Source: Quercus robur | Taxonomy: Eukaryota; Streptophyta; Magnoliopsida; Fagales; Fagaceae | Direction of reading: 5' to 3' | Assembly (NCBI RefSeq): GCF_932294415.1 | Contig: NC_065541.1 | Location: 48,462,290-48,526,289, forward strand | Length of the DNA: 64,000 nt | Part shown: one piece after another, positions 11,510-22,800 of the stretch | Position numbering within the stretch: position 1 is the first letter of the stretch | Layout: every line of letters begins with the position of its first letter | Program-made: the position numbers and the translations under genes | The notes under the pieces: generated by a model | What the model was told of the DNA's origin: nothing | Seen by the model: the letters and a program-made list of their open reading frames with translations, nothing else | The model's database searches: none

Positions 11510-13131
11510 CTAGAAAGGAGGTAACATCCACCCTACAGTCCATCCCAGGAGCAAACCAGCACCAACAAGACTCAGCCCCAATGCAAAAGCAACAGCATAC
11601 TTAGAGATATCTTGTCTTGGCCGCCCTCGCTTGACTCTTTTCCCCTTGGTACCCTTTTGCCATCTCTTCCGCTGTTTCTGACCTCTGTTCAACATCCGCG
11701 GAAGGACCACAGGGAAGAGAGTGGGAATTGACTGGTCATCTTTCTTAATCTGGATATAAAGGGTTTCTAGCTGCAGCAATTGGAACCACTGCTTATAAGC
11801 AAAAAGTTGTGACGCTTGTCTAAAGAAGAGCTTAAGAATATGCTCCTTCTCAGCACAAGCCTGCTTTGCTGCCATCTCAGCTTCCCTTGCACGTGTTTGG
11901 GAATGGCGGAGTGCTTCCATCAGCTGAGCTTTACCAGGGTCACCTTCAGAAACTTGTGGCATCTCTTTGATATCCTTGTGACTTGTACTATAACTGCTTT
12001 TTAAATTACAAGCCCCAAAAACAATCTAAGCTAATGTATTTAATATATATAAGCCTAGCTAACAAAAATAAGATAACACAGATACTAATATCCGTATAGT
12101 CAGATGAAACAACCAGATGTCATCCCAAGGATAAATGATGGTAATCTAAAATATTACCTGAATGAGTTGTCAGAACCATATTTTAAATAAACTTCCTCAG
12201 CAGAAGCCTCCTGTTTTCCATGTGTTAAATCAGGACAGCCTTGTGCCTGAGTCCCATTGGATATACTACCAGTTTGGGCCTTCCAATCTAATGACGCCAA
12301 TGCTTCATCACGGTCAAAGCACCCAATATGAGCATATGGGTGTCTCCTAAGATACGTTTTCTGAGGTGGGGGAAGATCACAATTCTCAATATGGTTAAGT
12401 GACTTCTTAACAACGAAGGAAGCCAATTCGTCTTTATCTGTTGCTCGCCACCACGGCACATTCTTATTACCCCCAGTCCATGGAGATTCTGGATCTAGAC
12501 AAAATTCATTGGCTTGTTTGGAAACCGGACAACCAACAGGATTCATATCCATAAATTCATATTTTCCCCCCATGTCCATTATTTCAAGATGTTCATCAGC
12601 ATTCTTACTATATAAAGCCTTTACCTCTTGCTTTCTGACTTCAGGAGCTTTATTTGTATAAACAGCAGAAATACCATATTGTGTATTGAGAGGAGACTCA
12701 TGGTTCTTGTGATCATCATCAGGAATAATGTCTCCTTTTTGCAGGTGCACCTCAGTACACTCTGTTGTTGAATTCACAGTGCCAGCTATTAAGGTTTCCA
12801 CTTCAGCCTCCAATGCATTTAACTGTTCCTGTGTTAAACCCTTTTGATATCCATAGCTGGGCTGTAATTGGAGCCACCATCTTGTGTCAGGGGGTAGATT
12901 GGAAAATGAAGGATTCCTGTTAATAGGCACAAAACCTAAAACAGGATGATCTGGCCAATCTCCTGTATTAGTAGGTCCACCATCAACCTGTTTGGATGTA
13001 GAAGATGATGATTGGCAGCAAGCTAACTTGGGAGCTCTTTTGGCATCTTCTTGGACAAAGCAACGGTTAGCTGCTCGCTGCCATACTGCTCTTGCTTCTG
13101 CTGCTGCCATCACTCTCTTACTCTTTGACAC
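11510..13131 (-). CDS. Plant protein of unknown function with C-terminal membrane anchor, 2 coding exons
   Basis: Coding exons 13131-12158 and 11996-11510 join in frame (974+487 nt) to give 486 residues. The N-terminal part has AAAEARAVWQRAANRCFVQEDAKRAPKLACC, then PPDTRWWLQLQP and NALEAEVETLI. A WWRATDKDELA block lies mid-protein and an ETLYIQIKKDD block near residue 410. The end is a strongly basic stretch (KQRKRWQKGTKGKRVKRGRPRQ region, about 430-451) followed by one hydrophobic helix of about 27 residues at the very C-terminus. That layout suggests a tail-anchored membrane protein. I link it from memory to the uncharacterised Arabidopsis At1g01240/At2g46550 pair; no function is assigned. 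The acceptor is a tandem NAGNAG (AAGCAG), so forms with or without one Ser are possible. An acceptor just upstream of the ATG (CAG ending near 13138) implies a 5'-leader intron, with a GA-rich leader exon near 14,880-15,020. Confidence 0.87.
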
Positions 13132-16100
13132 ATTTTACTGTAAAAATAGAGATTGTTAAAATATGATAAGCAACAGTTCAAATAGGTTATATAAGAAAGG
13201 GGGAAAAATGAAAAGGAAAGTACACAAAATGAGATTCTAAACTTAAATGAAAAGGAGAGATTTTAGCACATGGGAAAATCCTTTAGCTTGTAAATTATGA
13301 CTAATGTCAGACAACACCAGAATAAATTGTTCTTTAAATGCCTTTGAGCCATTATCATTTCAAAATACTTGATGAGTAGAGAATGCAATGTGTCAATTTT
13401 CCACCCCTTTCTACAACTTCCGGCCTTCTCAAAGTACATAAGTCATTATGGTAACAGGGCGAAATTGTAAAAATAGGAGAACCCATAAAATTTTTAATCA
13501 CCTTCAAAGACACGAGTTTCTCCATTTTTCTATTTTTCTATTCCCTACTGATCTAGTACTCAAGAAATATTTCCAAAAAAACGAAACCATTCATGCTACT
13601 TCCCATACCTCCAATTCTAATCTTCCTTTAGGTTGACTGCATAAGCAAGACTAAAATGATCATAGAGATAATGTAAAGCCTAGTAATATCCAAATTTTCA
13701 AAATTTAGTTATCTGAATAGTGTATTTACTATATATAGTAATGATCCCCACTATTCCTTTCAGGTATCATGGGTGTAAAGAACTTTTCAAGCACCTTACT
13801 ATTCCTACAGGTGTGTGAACTCGCTCCATCCCACACACACTAGGCAAGAACAGGAAGGAATCCCTTGGGGGTGCTGGCTAGGAATTTTGAATATAGGACC
13901 TCATGGATTTCATGGGACTTCGGGAACCACTAGACCAACCCTTTGGGGTTAATGATCTCCACTATGATCCTAATACATATGATATTGAATATAATTGTAA
14001 TAACCATGGTTTATACCTAGTAACTTCTTCAGATTAATCAGATGGCATCCGTCATCAAGGAATTAGTCAACCCTTACAAAAGGGATACCTTTTACTTGAG
14101 AGAAAAATAAGACATCAGAGTTTTATCACCTATCAGATATAAAGAAAAAGATTTTTATTCCTTGGAAAAAGGTATCCTGTTCACATAACTGTCTTGTCAA
14201 AGGAAACCCCAATGCAATAATTAAATAACAGGATAACCAAACAATACTCATTGTTAGTGGATCTTGCAATGAAAGCAAATGACTTTGTAATGATCATTTA
14301 TATTGGTTAAAGCTAAGATAAAATTTCTATAGGTAAGGAGCTCTTCTTGTGTCTTCTGAAAGGAAAAGCATGAAACTTTCTTCTTAAGGAACCACAAAAC
14401 CCCAAGTAAAATGACGCACAGAGTTAAAATACATTGTTAAATGATGAACAAGGTTATATAAGACTACAATATAAAAAAATTAATCCAAAATAAAATTTTA
14501 ATCAGAACCCATGTCCAGAATCCATTAAAGCTGCCACCAAGCACACCCCACTTCAACTTTCCAACCATAACCACCAGATAAACTCAAAATCAAAAAGATT
14601 AAAAATTGAAATAAAAAGCAAAACACACACACACAAACAAACTTGACCAAGTTCATCAAAATCCTTGTGTCTAAGAAAGAACCCAATTCCTGTAACAAAT
14701 ATTACTGCTACCTACAAACAATCAAACAGTGAAGTGAAAAATAACACACAGAAAAAAAAACCTGATTAAATAAAATTAAACAACCCCATAAAAGGTAAAC
14801 AAAACATGTATAATATAAACAAACATGTAAAAAAGAAGAGAATAACACAGTGGAGAGAGAAAGAGAGAGAGAGAGAGAGAACAAACCAAGTGAAGAGAGA
14901 TTGATAAAGTTTGATGGAGATGGATGAGGTGGGTTTGGTTGGGATCTGGTTGAATATGAAGGTATAGGCTTGTTGTTTGGGTGAGATCCAGAAAATAAGA
15001 GAGAATCTAGGACCAAGGTAGAAGATGACGCATGTCAGAGAGACGGAGATGGGCCCATTTTTGCTTTTTTTTTTTTTTTTTTTTTTTTCTTCCTTCTTCT
15101 TCTTATTTTGCTTTTCAGTTATCGTTTCATTCTCTCCTGTCGGTTTTCATAGCCAACTAGACTAGACTTTCCTCTTATATACAGTATATGTTATGAAATA
15201 TACGGCGTCGTTTCTGTTATCTGCATTAATCTCATTTTTTTTTTTTTTCTCTAATTGTGTGGCTGCATTTGGCAATTATAGTTATGCGTGCGTAAGATAG
15301 TTGCTTGGTTTGGACATGTGACAAGTAACTGGAAATGTGAAAATCTGTGCAATTCAAGTCATGGTTTTGCAAAAGAATTTTTTTCGTACGGTATTCAATT
15401 TTGTAAAATAGCAGTAGTATCTTACGTTTGATATGACAGTGGATTCTAGTTAATTTAATTAGTAAAGTTTTTTAATAATTAAATAAGATATTTAAAATTA
15501 AATTTTTGTCTACATCAAAAATTGATTGGTGTTTTAATTTAACGATAATGAATTATTATTAAGAGCGGATGTTATAAATTGAAACTTTAAAAAAATAAAA
15601 AAAATAAAAGTAAATTTAAAAAATTGGGAAAATTTTTATGTGATACCACGTTATCCAAAACCTGGAATATCCAATATTCAGTGTGTGCCCATGGTATAAT
15701 GGCTCAGAACATCAGATCCAGCTTTTGAGAATTGTTGGCTAACCATCGTAGTAACCGATAAAGCAACCGAACCCCACGTAGTGGATTCTAATTCGAGGGT
15801 ATAAAAGTAAAAGTAACGAATTTCAGATTGCTGTTAGGTGAATCAGAGAGAGCCATGTAAATGGTAATTGTAGCTAGGATGAGACAGGAGGAGGAGACTT
15901 ACTTTGTTGACATTTGCTTACATTACATGTGGTCTTTTTCGACTTTCCGTGTAGATTTGATTTGCAAGCCGCTCTCAAACAAACAAACAAAAACAATGGC
16001 TCTGCATCTCCAACCCAATGAAAAGATTGCACTTTTAAGCCTTGAGGTTCAATCCTCTTCCATGTGTTTATCATGAGCCTACGTCTTCACCAATTCCCTT

Positions 16101-16802
16101 CATTTCAAGTGCAACTTGTTTTATTTTATACCCACAGAATCGGCTCCAAGAATTTTTCTCAAAAAGAATTTTTATAGTGTTGTTTAAGAAACATAAATTA
16201 CATAATCTATTAAAAAAAATAAATTCATATATTAACAATAACAACAATAAAAAAAATACACAAATAAGTTTACAATTTTATACTACAAATTTTCATATTT
16301 TGAAATCGTTGTATGATAGTCTTATTGTCAATGTTACAAACTACATCTCTTTCAATGTACAAAACTAAGCAATGTTATAATTTTTTAGACTTGCTATGTT
16401 ATAATATTTTTTTTTCCAGATTTTAGTTCAAATTTTTTTTTTTGGACTTTTTCTTTTGCTTGAAAACTCCAATATATTGTTAAGTAGAACAAATTATGGA
16501 GCAAAGTTTTATTTTATTAACATAAAAAAAAACTGACGACGTTCCCAAATTTTGTTTAAAGGGTAGACAAATATAAAATTTTAAATTATTATATGAAAAA
16601 AAAAATTCAGGTCAGGTGGTCCTGTAACCACCCTGGCCTTCTAGTGCTGCCCTGACAGAATCTCTCTCTCTTTCCATTGTGTCAAAGTCAACCTGTCAAT
16701 TAATAAGTCGGCCCGGGGTGATCGTGTTCTTAGTTTTGTTTAATGACATTGAAGTTTAGCCAAAAAAAAAGAGTCGGCCCGGGGTTTTAACCCCTCCAAT
16801 CC
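13132..16802. other. 5'-leader intron, leader exon and upstream spacer of the tail-anchored protein gene
   Basis: From 13139 to about 14,885 is the probable leader intron: an acceptor TTTTTACAG precedes the ATG by a few bases, and a candidate donor CTTG/GTTTGT lies by the GA repeat at 14856-14880. The leader exon and promoter would lie at about 14,885-15,050. Beyond are T-tracts (about 15065-15088 and 15236-15250) and AT-rich DNA with no gene. The donor choice is tentative. At 16372-16405 a 10-bp repeat ATGTTATAAT flanks TTTTTAGACTTGCT, a weak further candidate for a short retro-insertion. Confidence 0.5.
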
Positions 16803-16814
16803 CCTCTCCCTATT

Positions 16815-17865
16815 TTTTTTTTTTTTTTGGTCAACAAAAGAACTTTCATAAAACTTAAAAATTAATAAGTCTATTACATCTTAGGCTAGCTTTGTCAGCC
16901 GCTAATATACTTTCCACCACAGACGGAGGATTCAAAAAGATTACAAAAGAGTTAGCACTAGTAGCACCAAACTTAGCCAACGCATCAGCACACTGGTTGG
17001 CCTCCCTATATATGTGGACTATCTGCTTGTTGGGGATCTCGCTCAGCAGGTTCCTGCAATCGGTTAGTAATGGTTCCATTAACAAGTTAATAGTATTATT
17101 ATTTATCAACAAAACAACACTCAAAGCATCCAACTCTATAATTAAATTACTAAGCCCCATCTCCTTGGCTAATAGAAGACCATCTCTTAGAGCCCACAAC
17201 TCTGCCATACAGCTGTTTGAGTCCCCAAGAGGCCTTGCAAATCCTTTCAACCATTGCCCATCATGATCTCTAATGACTCCACCACCACCTGCCCTTCCAG
17301 TGCTCCCAATAGCAGACCCATCTGTGTTCAACTTCGCCCACCCCATTGGAGGCTTCTCCCAACCCACTTCAATTACAATTTTTGCTTTAGATAACTTGGC
17401 ATTTCTTCCCACAGAGAAAAATTCCGTACTATCATTAATGCTCTTTTTGTAGAATGTTTGCTCCAACCTGCCTGTCCTGAAAACAAAATTATTCCTATGC
17501 AGCCAAAGATTCCACACTCCTATGGGAAACAAAATTTTCCAAGGAATCCCCATCCACCTAGAAATGACATCTGATTTGCAATTTACTTCAAGCCAATCAC
17601 CAATGGATAAGTTGAAAGTCTCCCTCAAGCAGGTCGGAAAATGAAGTTGCTGCCAATACTCCTTAGCAAACTCGCACCCCTTCAGCAAGTGATCAACAGA
17701 CTCATTACTTCGGTTGCACAAACTACAGGAAGCATCAATATTCAGGCCTCTCAACCCCAAAACCTCTCTGGTAGGTACACTGTTATGTAAACATAACCAA
17801 AGAAAAAATTGGATCTTAGGGAAAGCTTCTATTTTCCATACCCACTCCATCGACACAGCTTCAAT
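16815..17865 (-). mobile_element. 5'-truncated LINE with A-tail and 12-bp TSD
   Basis: CCTCTCCCTATT at 16803-16814 is repeated exactly at 17866-17877. A T-run directly after the left copy is the poly(A) tail of a minus-strand insertion, so only the last 1.05 kb of a LINE was copied. The retained DNA encodes the zinc-knuckle and RNase H end of ORF2. Confidence 0.9.
16855..17856 (-). pseudogene. LINE ORF2 3' part: zf-RVT and RNase H domains
   Basis: An unbroken frame of 333 residues. The first 75 residues carry the plant LINE zf-RVT pattern (VWKIEAFPKIQFFLWLCLHN, then CSLCNRSNESVDHLLKGC). Residues about 175-305 carry an RNase H domain with LNTDGSAIG (first Asp), MAELWALRDGL (Glu), IELDALSV (Asp) and ANQCADALAKFGA. 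In the last motif the usual His of AHxLA is Asp. The reverse transcriptase and endonuclease are missing, so this is a dead-on-arrival copy, although its frame is still open. It shares the domain type, but not close sequence, with the intact LINE at 40 kb. Confidence 0.85.
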
Positions 17866-18199
17866 CCTCTCCCTATTAACCTAACCTAAAATTTTATTTA
17901 AAAAAAAAAGAAAAAAAAAAGTAATATAAGTTGGCCTGGAGCTTCATGCCTTCACTGCGGGGATGAGCTTGGTCCTGATATTTAGTTCTGGCTTTTCTGG
18001 GCCATACTCAGCTCAGCCCAATAAAAGCCCAATCATTTTTTAATTTTTAATTTTAAATGCAGAAGAAAAAAGATCTGAACCATGAGGAGGACTGGATAAG
18101 GACTCTCCCACGACCCAAAAAAAAAAAAAAGGAATTAAAACACCCATGGAGATTGGGGGCAATAACGTTATCAACTAAGATACATTTCTTTTAATAAGA

Positions 18200-18575
18200 A
18201 AGCTTGAAAATTCATTAAATAGAAAACGACATTACATCATGATGAAGATCTTGTTCTAAGAAATAAATATTTTCTTCCATCCAAACAGAAAAGTCAACAA
18301 TATTGGCAGCATGTTTAGCTAAAAAATGGCCTGGTTTGTTCCCCAGCCTACGCACATGAAAACATAACATTTCGAACATCATGATAGGAAGCCTGAATCC
18401 CATAAATAATAGGTCCAACAGAAGCTAAAGGAGGAGAAAGATTAGCAAGAGCGCAATAGACATTAAGAGAGTCACCTTCCAAAATAAACTTTTGTAACCC
18501 CACATCCTTTGCAAACTGTAAGCCATCCTCAAAAGATTTTGCCTCCACCTCCAAAGGAATAGCCTCAAAAGCTTT
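18200..18575 (-). pseudogene. Frameshifted LINE RNase H fragment
   Basis: Two frames that overlap near 18350 together give the end of an RNase H domain: VEAKSFEDGLQFAKDVG, ILEGDSLNVY, then after a frameshift HVRRLGNKPGHFLAKHAA and an acidic WMEENIYFLEQ tail. It is close in pattern to the fragment at 37589-38271 (EAKAFEACIIFAKEVG, VLEGDSLIVVQ, HVKRQGNKPAHLLAKQA), so both derive from one LINE family. No TSD was found. Confidence 0.78.
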
Positions 18576-18576
18576 T

Positions 18577-19849
18577 CATTGTATTTTGACTAGTGTTCTG
18601 AAGGTAAAAGGAATAGGAGAGAAGGGGGGGGGGGGGGGGGGTGGTGGTGGAGGGGATTGAGTATGCCTTTAGATTGTGTCTATAGTATTGCGTTTGCCCC
18701 TTTTTTTTTTTTTTTTTTAATTGAGAAGCACGTTTCCCGTGGTATTTTGTTTGTTAGTGGGTCTCATGCACTGTGCACGGGACCCACTACCTCTTTGATC
18801 AGCAAAATTTTTACTTGAATGTGTTTGTCATTGAGTCTCGTACACTGTTCACAGAACTCACAAACTTTTTTTTTCAACAAAACTTTCATTAAAAATGGGT
18901 CCCACAGTACTATTCACACATTTAAAAATTATTTTACTACAGTGTTTGCAGTTTTCAGCAAAATAAACGGTATTCAAACAAATCCTGAGTGTGTATATAT
19001 ATCTTAGAACACAAGAAAAGATAAGAGAAATCTAAATTTTAGTTTTCCAATTACAATAACCAATAAATAGCAAGTGGTAATAAACCAGAGAAGAAAAAAA
19101 TAATCACCAGAAGCTGTGTTTGAGAGAATTACAAATGTTTATTTACTCAACAAATTATAGAATCCAACAGATTTGGACCATAAAAGGTCAATTTTGTATG
19201 TTCCTTCAAACGTATACATGCAAAATTACATAGCTGGAAGATATATTTATACAAAAATTGGAACTCTCTATTGTCCTTCATAGCTTAAACTGCAGAATAA
19301 GAAGAGCAGTGAACAGTATGTACTCAGCACAAAAATCTTCACTTAACCCAGGTATCCTGAATGGTATCTTTCCTTCAGAAATTTTTTGTCAATATTTATT
19401 CCTTTCAATTAGGGCATATAACAGGAAAGGGGTTTTTTGTTGGCTCCGGAAGGGGCTACATGAATTACTACAGTGGCCTTCATTTACACTGTTTTACCCA
19501 GGCAAAAACCGTTGGATGAGAGTCAAGGAAGGGTTTTACCAAAAAGGAGATGAGTTTTCCACTTCCTAATGGAGTCTGAAGGAACTACACAAAAGGCTGG
19601 GTGCATCCGAGGCTCTCACACCGAGTTTTTTCAAAAATGAAGGGTATGGAAAGATGTATGCATTGCTGACCGTGTAAAGATATGTGAATTAAGCACCAGA
19701 ATGAGCAGCATGGAAAATTGCACTGACCTTTGCCTTCCCCTAATAACCATTTTATATGGAATTCAAAAATTTACGGTATCATTGGGCAAATATAGTTCCC
19801 ATGAGCAGAGACATCTTGGGCTTAGAATTCCTTGTGTCCCATGTTGCTA
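18577..19849. other. Spacer with G-tract and partial MITE
   Basis: This holds a run of about 18 G at 18624-18641, a T-run at about 18701-18718 and, at 18890-18990, a partial inverted relative of the MITE at 1694-1973 (shared AAATGGGTCCCACAGTACTA-type core). The 3' flank of the Rav1-like gene follows. No further gene seen. Confidence 0.55.
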
Positions 19850-22800
19850 CTATTTGAGATCTACCAGCTTTACAGTGCCATCTCCACCGCATGTAAGAAA
19901 ACCATGTGAAAAAACTTGTATATCCGTAACAGCAGCCTGTTACATACGAATATGTTTTTGCTTTAGTACAGGGATACATCTAAAAGAAATTTCTTCCCAC
20001 AACCAAACCAAACTCTATGTTATGTTAACAAACTTAGATATTAATTCTAAAGTTTAAAATGATTGCAAGAGCAAAAGGGTACCCGAACAACTCCGCCATA
20101 GCCTCGAGAGCTTGGTTGCAGAAAGGTGTGTCTTTCATGCAATTTCGACCAGTGATATACTAACTTAGCTCTTTTGGCATCCCAAAGTTTGACATCTCCA
20201 TCTTTGCTTCCAGTTAAGAACAAACTAGTATTTGGGATGGTAGATATTTTGGTGATACTCCCTTCAGACCATTTGATTAAAAAAATTAGATTTAAAGCAT
20301 CATGCATAACTTGTTATCACATAAAAAAGAAATGAATGTACCTAAGTGAGCCTTTGGTATATACCAAAGCATCCCATTTCGATTCTGGTCCCCTGTTCGC
20401 ATGTCAATACTTGAAGATGTAATGCTTTGTTCACCATTATCAGGGTGCCTGTGTCTTTTAGTCCTACCAGTAGCAATGTACCGGAAGTCATGGAGTCCAA
20501 CATCACCATCTTTACCACCAGTCAAAATAAGAGGAGAAACAGAACCACTTCCTATGTCATTATCAAACACGGAAAGGGAGCGGGCACCACCTTCACAAGA
20601 GAAGGGAATTGTCAATACTACAGCAGGCAAGAGAAAATTTACCAATTTAATGTATACATAAAATAATCACATCTGAAATAGCAACCTACAAGACAATAAA
20701 TATGGCAAGACCACCTAAAAAAAGATTGGGGGGGGTGGGGGGGGGGGGGTGATTTTAATGTACCAGTTCTGATGCATGTTATGGTATATGATTTTAACTT
20801 TAAACTTTCACTAATGATTCTGTCAAAACCTGGATCATCTTTTATATATATAGGATATAAAGAATTCTTATTGTAGTAAACTGAAAAAAAGCAAAAGAAA
20901 AAAGAAGAATATGAGAGACAGAGCAAGTAAATTAACAGATTCCTTTGTCTAATTTCCCGATTCGGTAACATCAAATTTCACCTTACATAGTTCATAATTG
21001 CCAGCACTAATCGTCTGTACTGACATAATTAGACAATTTTATTGTGTCAACATTTTTTGTAATGATTATGTCACCACCAAGAAATCACCTTATTGTCAGG
21101 ATAAGACAACTAAACAATCTTAACGTAAATGCCTGCTTCTCCTTGTGTGAGTATAATCACATAATGAATTTGTACATTCTTTTTCCTACTTTGAATGTTT
21201 CTATATCCATTTCACTAAAATCCATAGAGTTGGGTGGACAAAAATAGTAATGCAACCAAATGCAGATTCAAATGTAAATGAAAACCTTCATGACAAATAA
21301 TGGAAGCTCTAGAGGTGGAAGGTGGAGCCAATGTATCCCATATAACCACATTAACAGCATTGGAGCTATTTCCAGCTGCAGCAATGATTGATCCGCTTGA
21401 AGAGATAAAAGTGACATCCCTGCAAATGTTAATAATAGATTTAGTACTATTTGAAAACACAAGAAGGCGCTTGGCATGTCATTGAACCTGGCCAGCTAGA
21501 AACAATATAACTGGTTTGGATTGTTTTTAGTTTACATTCCCATTTGGCGAAAAAAAAAAGTTTTAAATTTCTTTCAAAAGATCATCTCCTCCAAAAATGA
21601 GTTTTTAGATTTTAGTGTCTCTACATGCACATTTCTATCAAAAACTAGTTTTAAAATTGGCATTTTTACGTATATATTCCCACCAAAATTGGTTCTATCT
21701 TAAGTCTAGACAAACTTGGATATAAAGGAAAACTAGTTCAATTGGTACAAGTTGTATTAAAATAGTACCAGTTCTGTGGTTTGCCTAACACCCCCGAAAG
21801 AAACACACATTTCTTACAAAACATGAATTCTTGCAAATAAGAGTGACTTGAATTGCCTCATGAAACTAACAGAGATAGAATACATACGACGCATGGGTAT
21901 TGAAGCAAAGAGATGATTCCGTAGGACGAATGTTACTCCTCCCTCCTACCTCCAGCTGCCATATGCATATGGTTCCATCTGAGGCAGCAGTAGCAAATCT
22001 GTGTCCACAGTCGTCAAACTGTAAAGCTGATATTGATGCAAGAGAATATGGTGGAGGGACATTTGCAGCAGGCAGCACCCCGTAAGTTGCAGTAGCTTTA
22101 TCTTTACCAAACTGCACTTATTACAAACATTAGCCTTATCATTATGCCTAAAAAGCGACAATGAGACATGGACAATTCAAAAAATTCATTCAATATTCAA
22201 ACATTTGTCCATTCATTGTATTTGTACTCCACACTTCTACAGCTTTGCCTGCAGCTTGTTGGTGGTGTTTTGTGGGAATATCGAAACCACTCAGAATGGC
22301 CTGGTGGTTTGCTTGATAACATGTAAGCTTCAACATGAAAAAATTATTTCCCATGGAGTCTAGTGCCTTATGTCTGTCTGCTGAACAGACAAATGATTAA
22401 TGCAAGAAGCTCAAAGACTAAATATGCAGACTGAGACAACTGTGCTACAATCAACTCGAAAATCCCCTTGCTATGACCAATAGAACTATCTATTCAAGCT
22501 CAATCAAGGAAGAGATAATTCTATCTTAAAAAGACAATATATTGGATTATTTTTTAGAATGAAAACCTTGACAGGATTCACTTTTTTCTGATAAGTAGAA
22601 AATATTAAATGGATTCCCCCTTGCTCCACAAAATGTACAAGAATATTCCAGGACCATAAATTAAAGCAAACTAACGCAAAATTCCCAGATAAAACATTGC
22701 AAATGTTACAATTTTTTGATAGGTAATTGCAAATGTTACAATGTGTATCAAAGTTTCTTACCTCCCATAAGTAAATGTGTGTATTACTAGAACCAACCAA

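Noticed and set aside
15690-15790. Possible tRNA-like text (ATGGTATAATGGCTCAGAAC)
   Set aside because: It resembles a tRNA D-arm start but no paired acceptor stem, anticodon arm or T-loop could be built.
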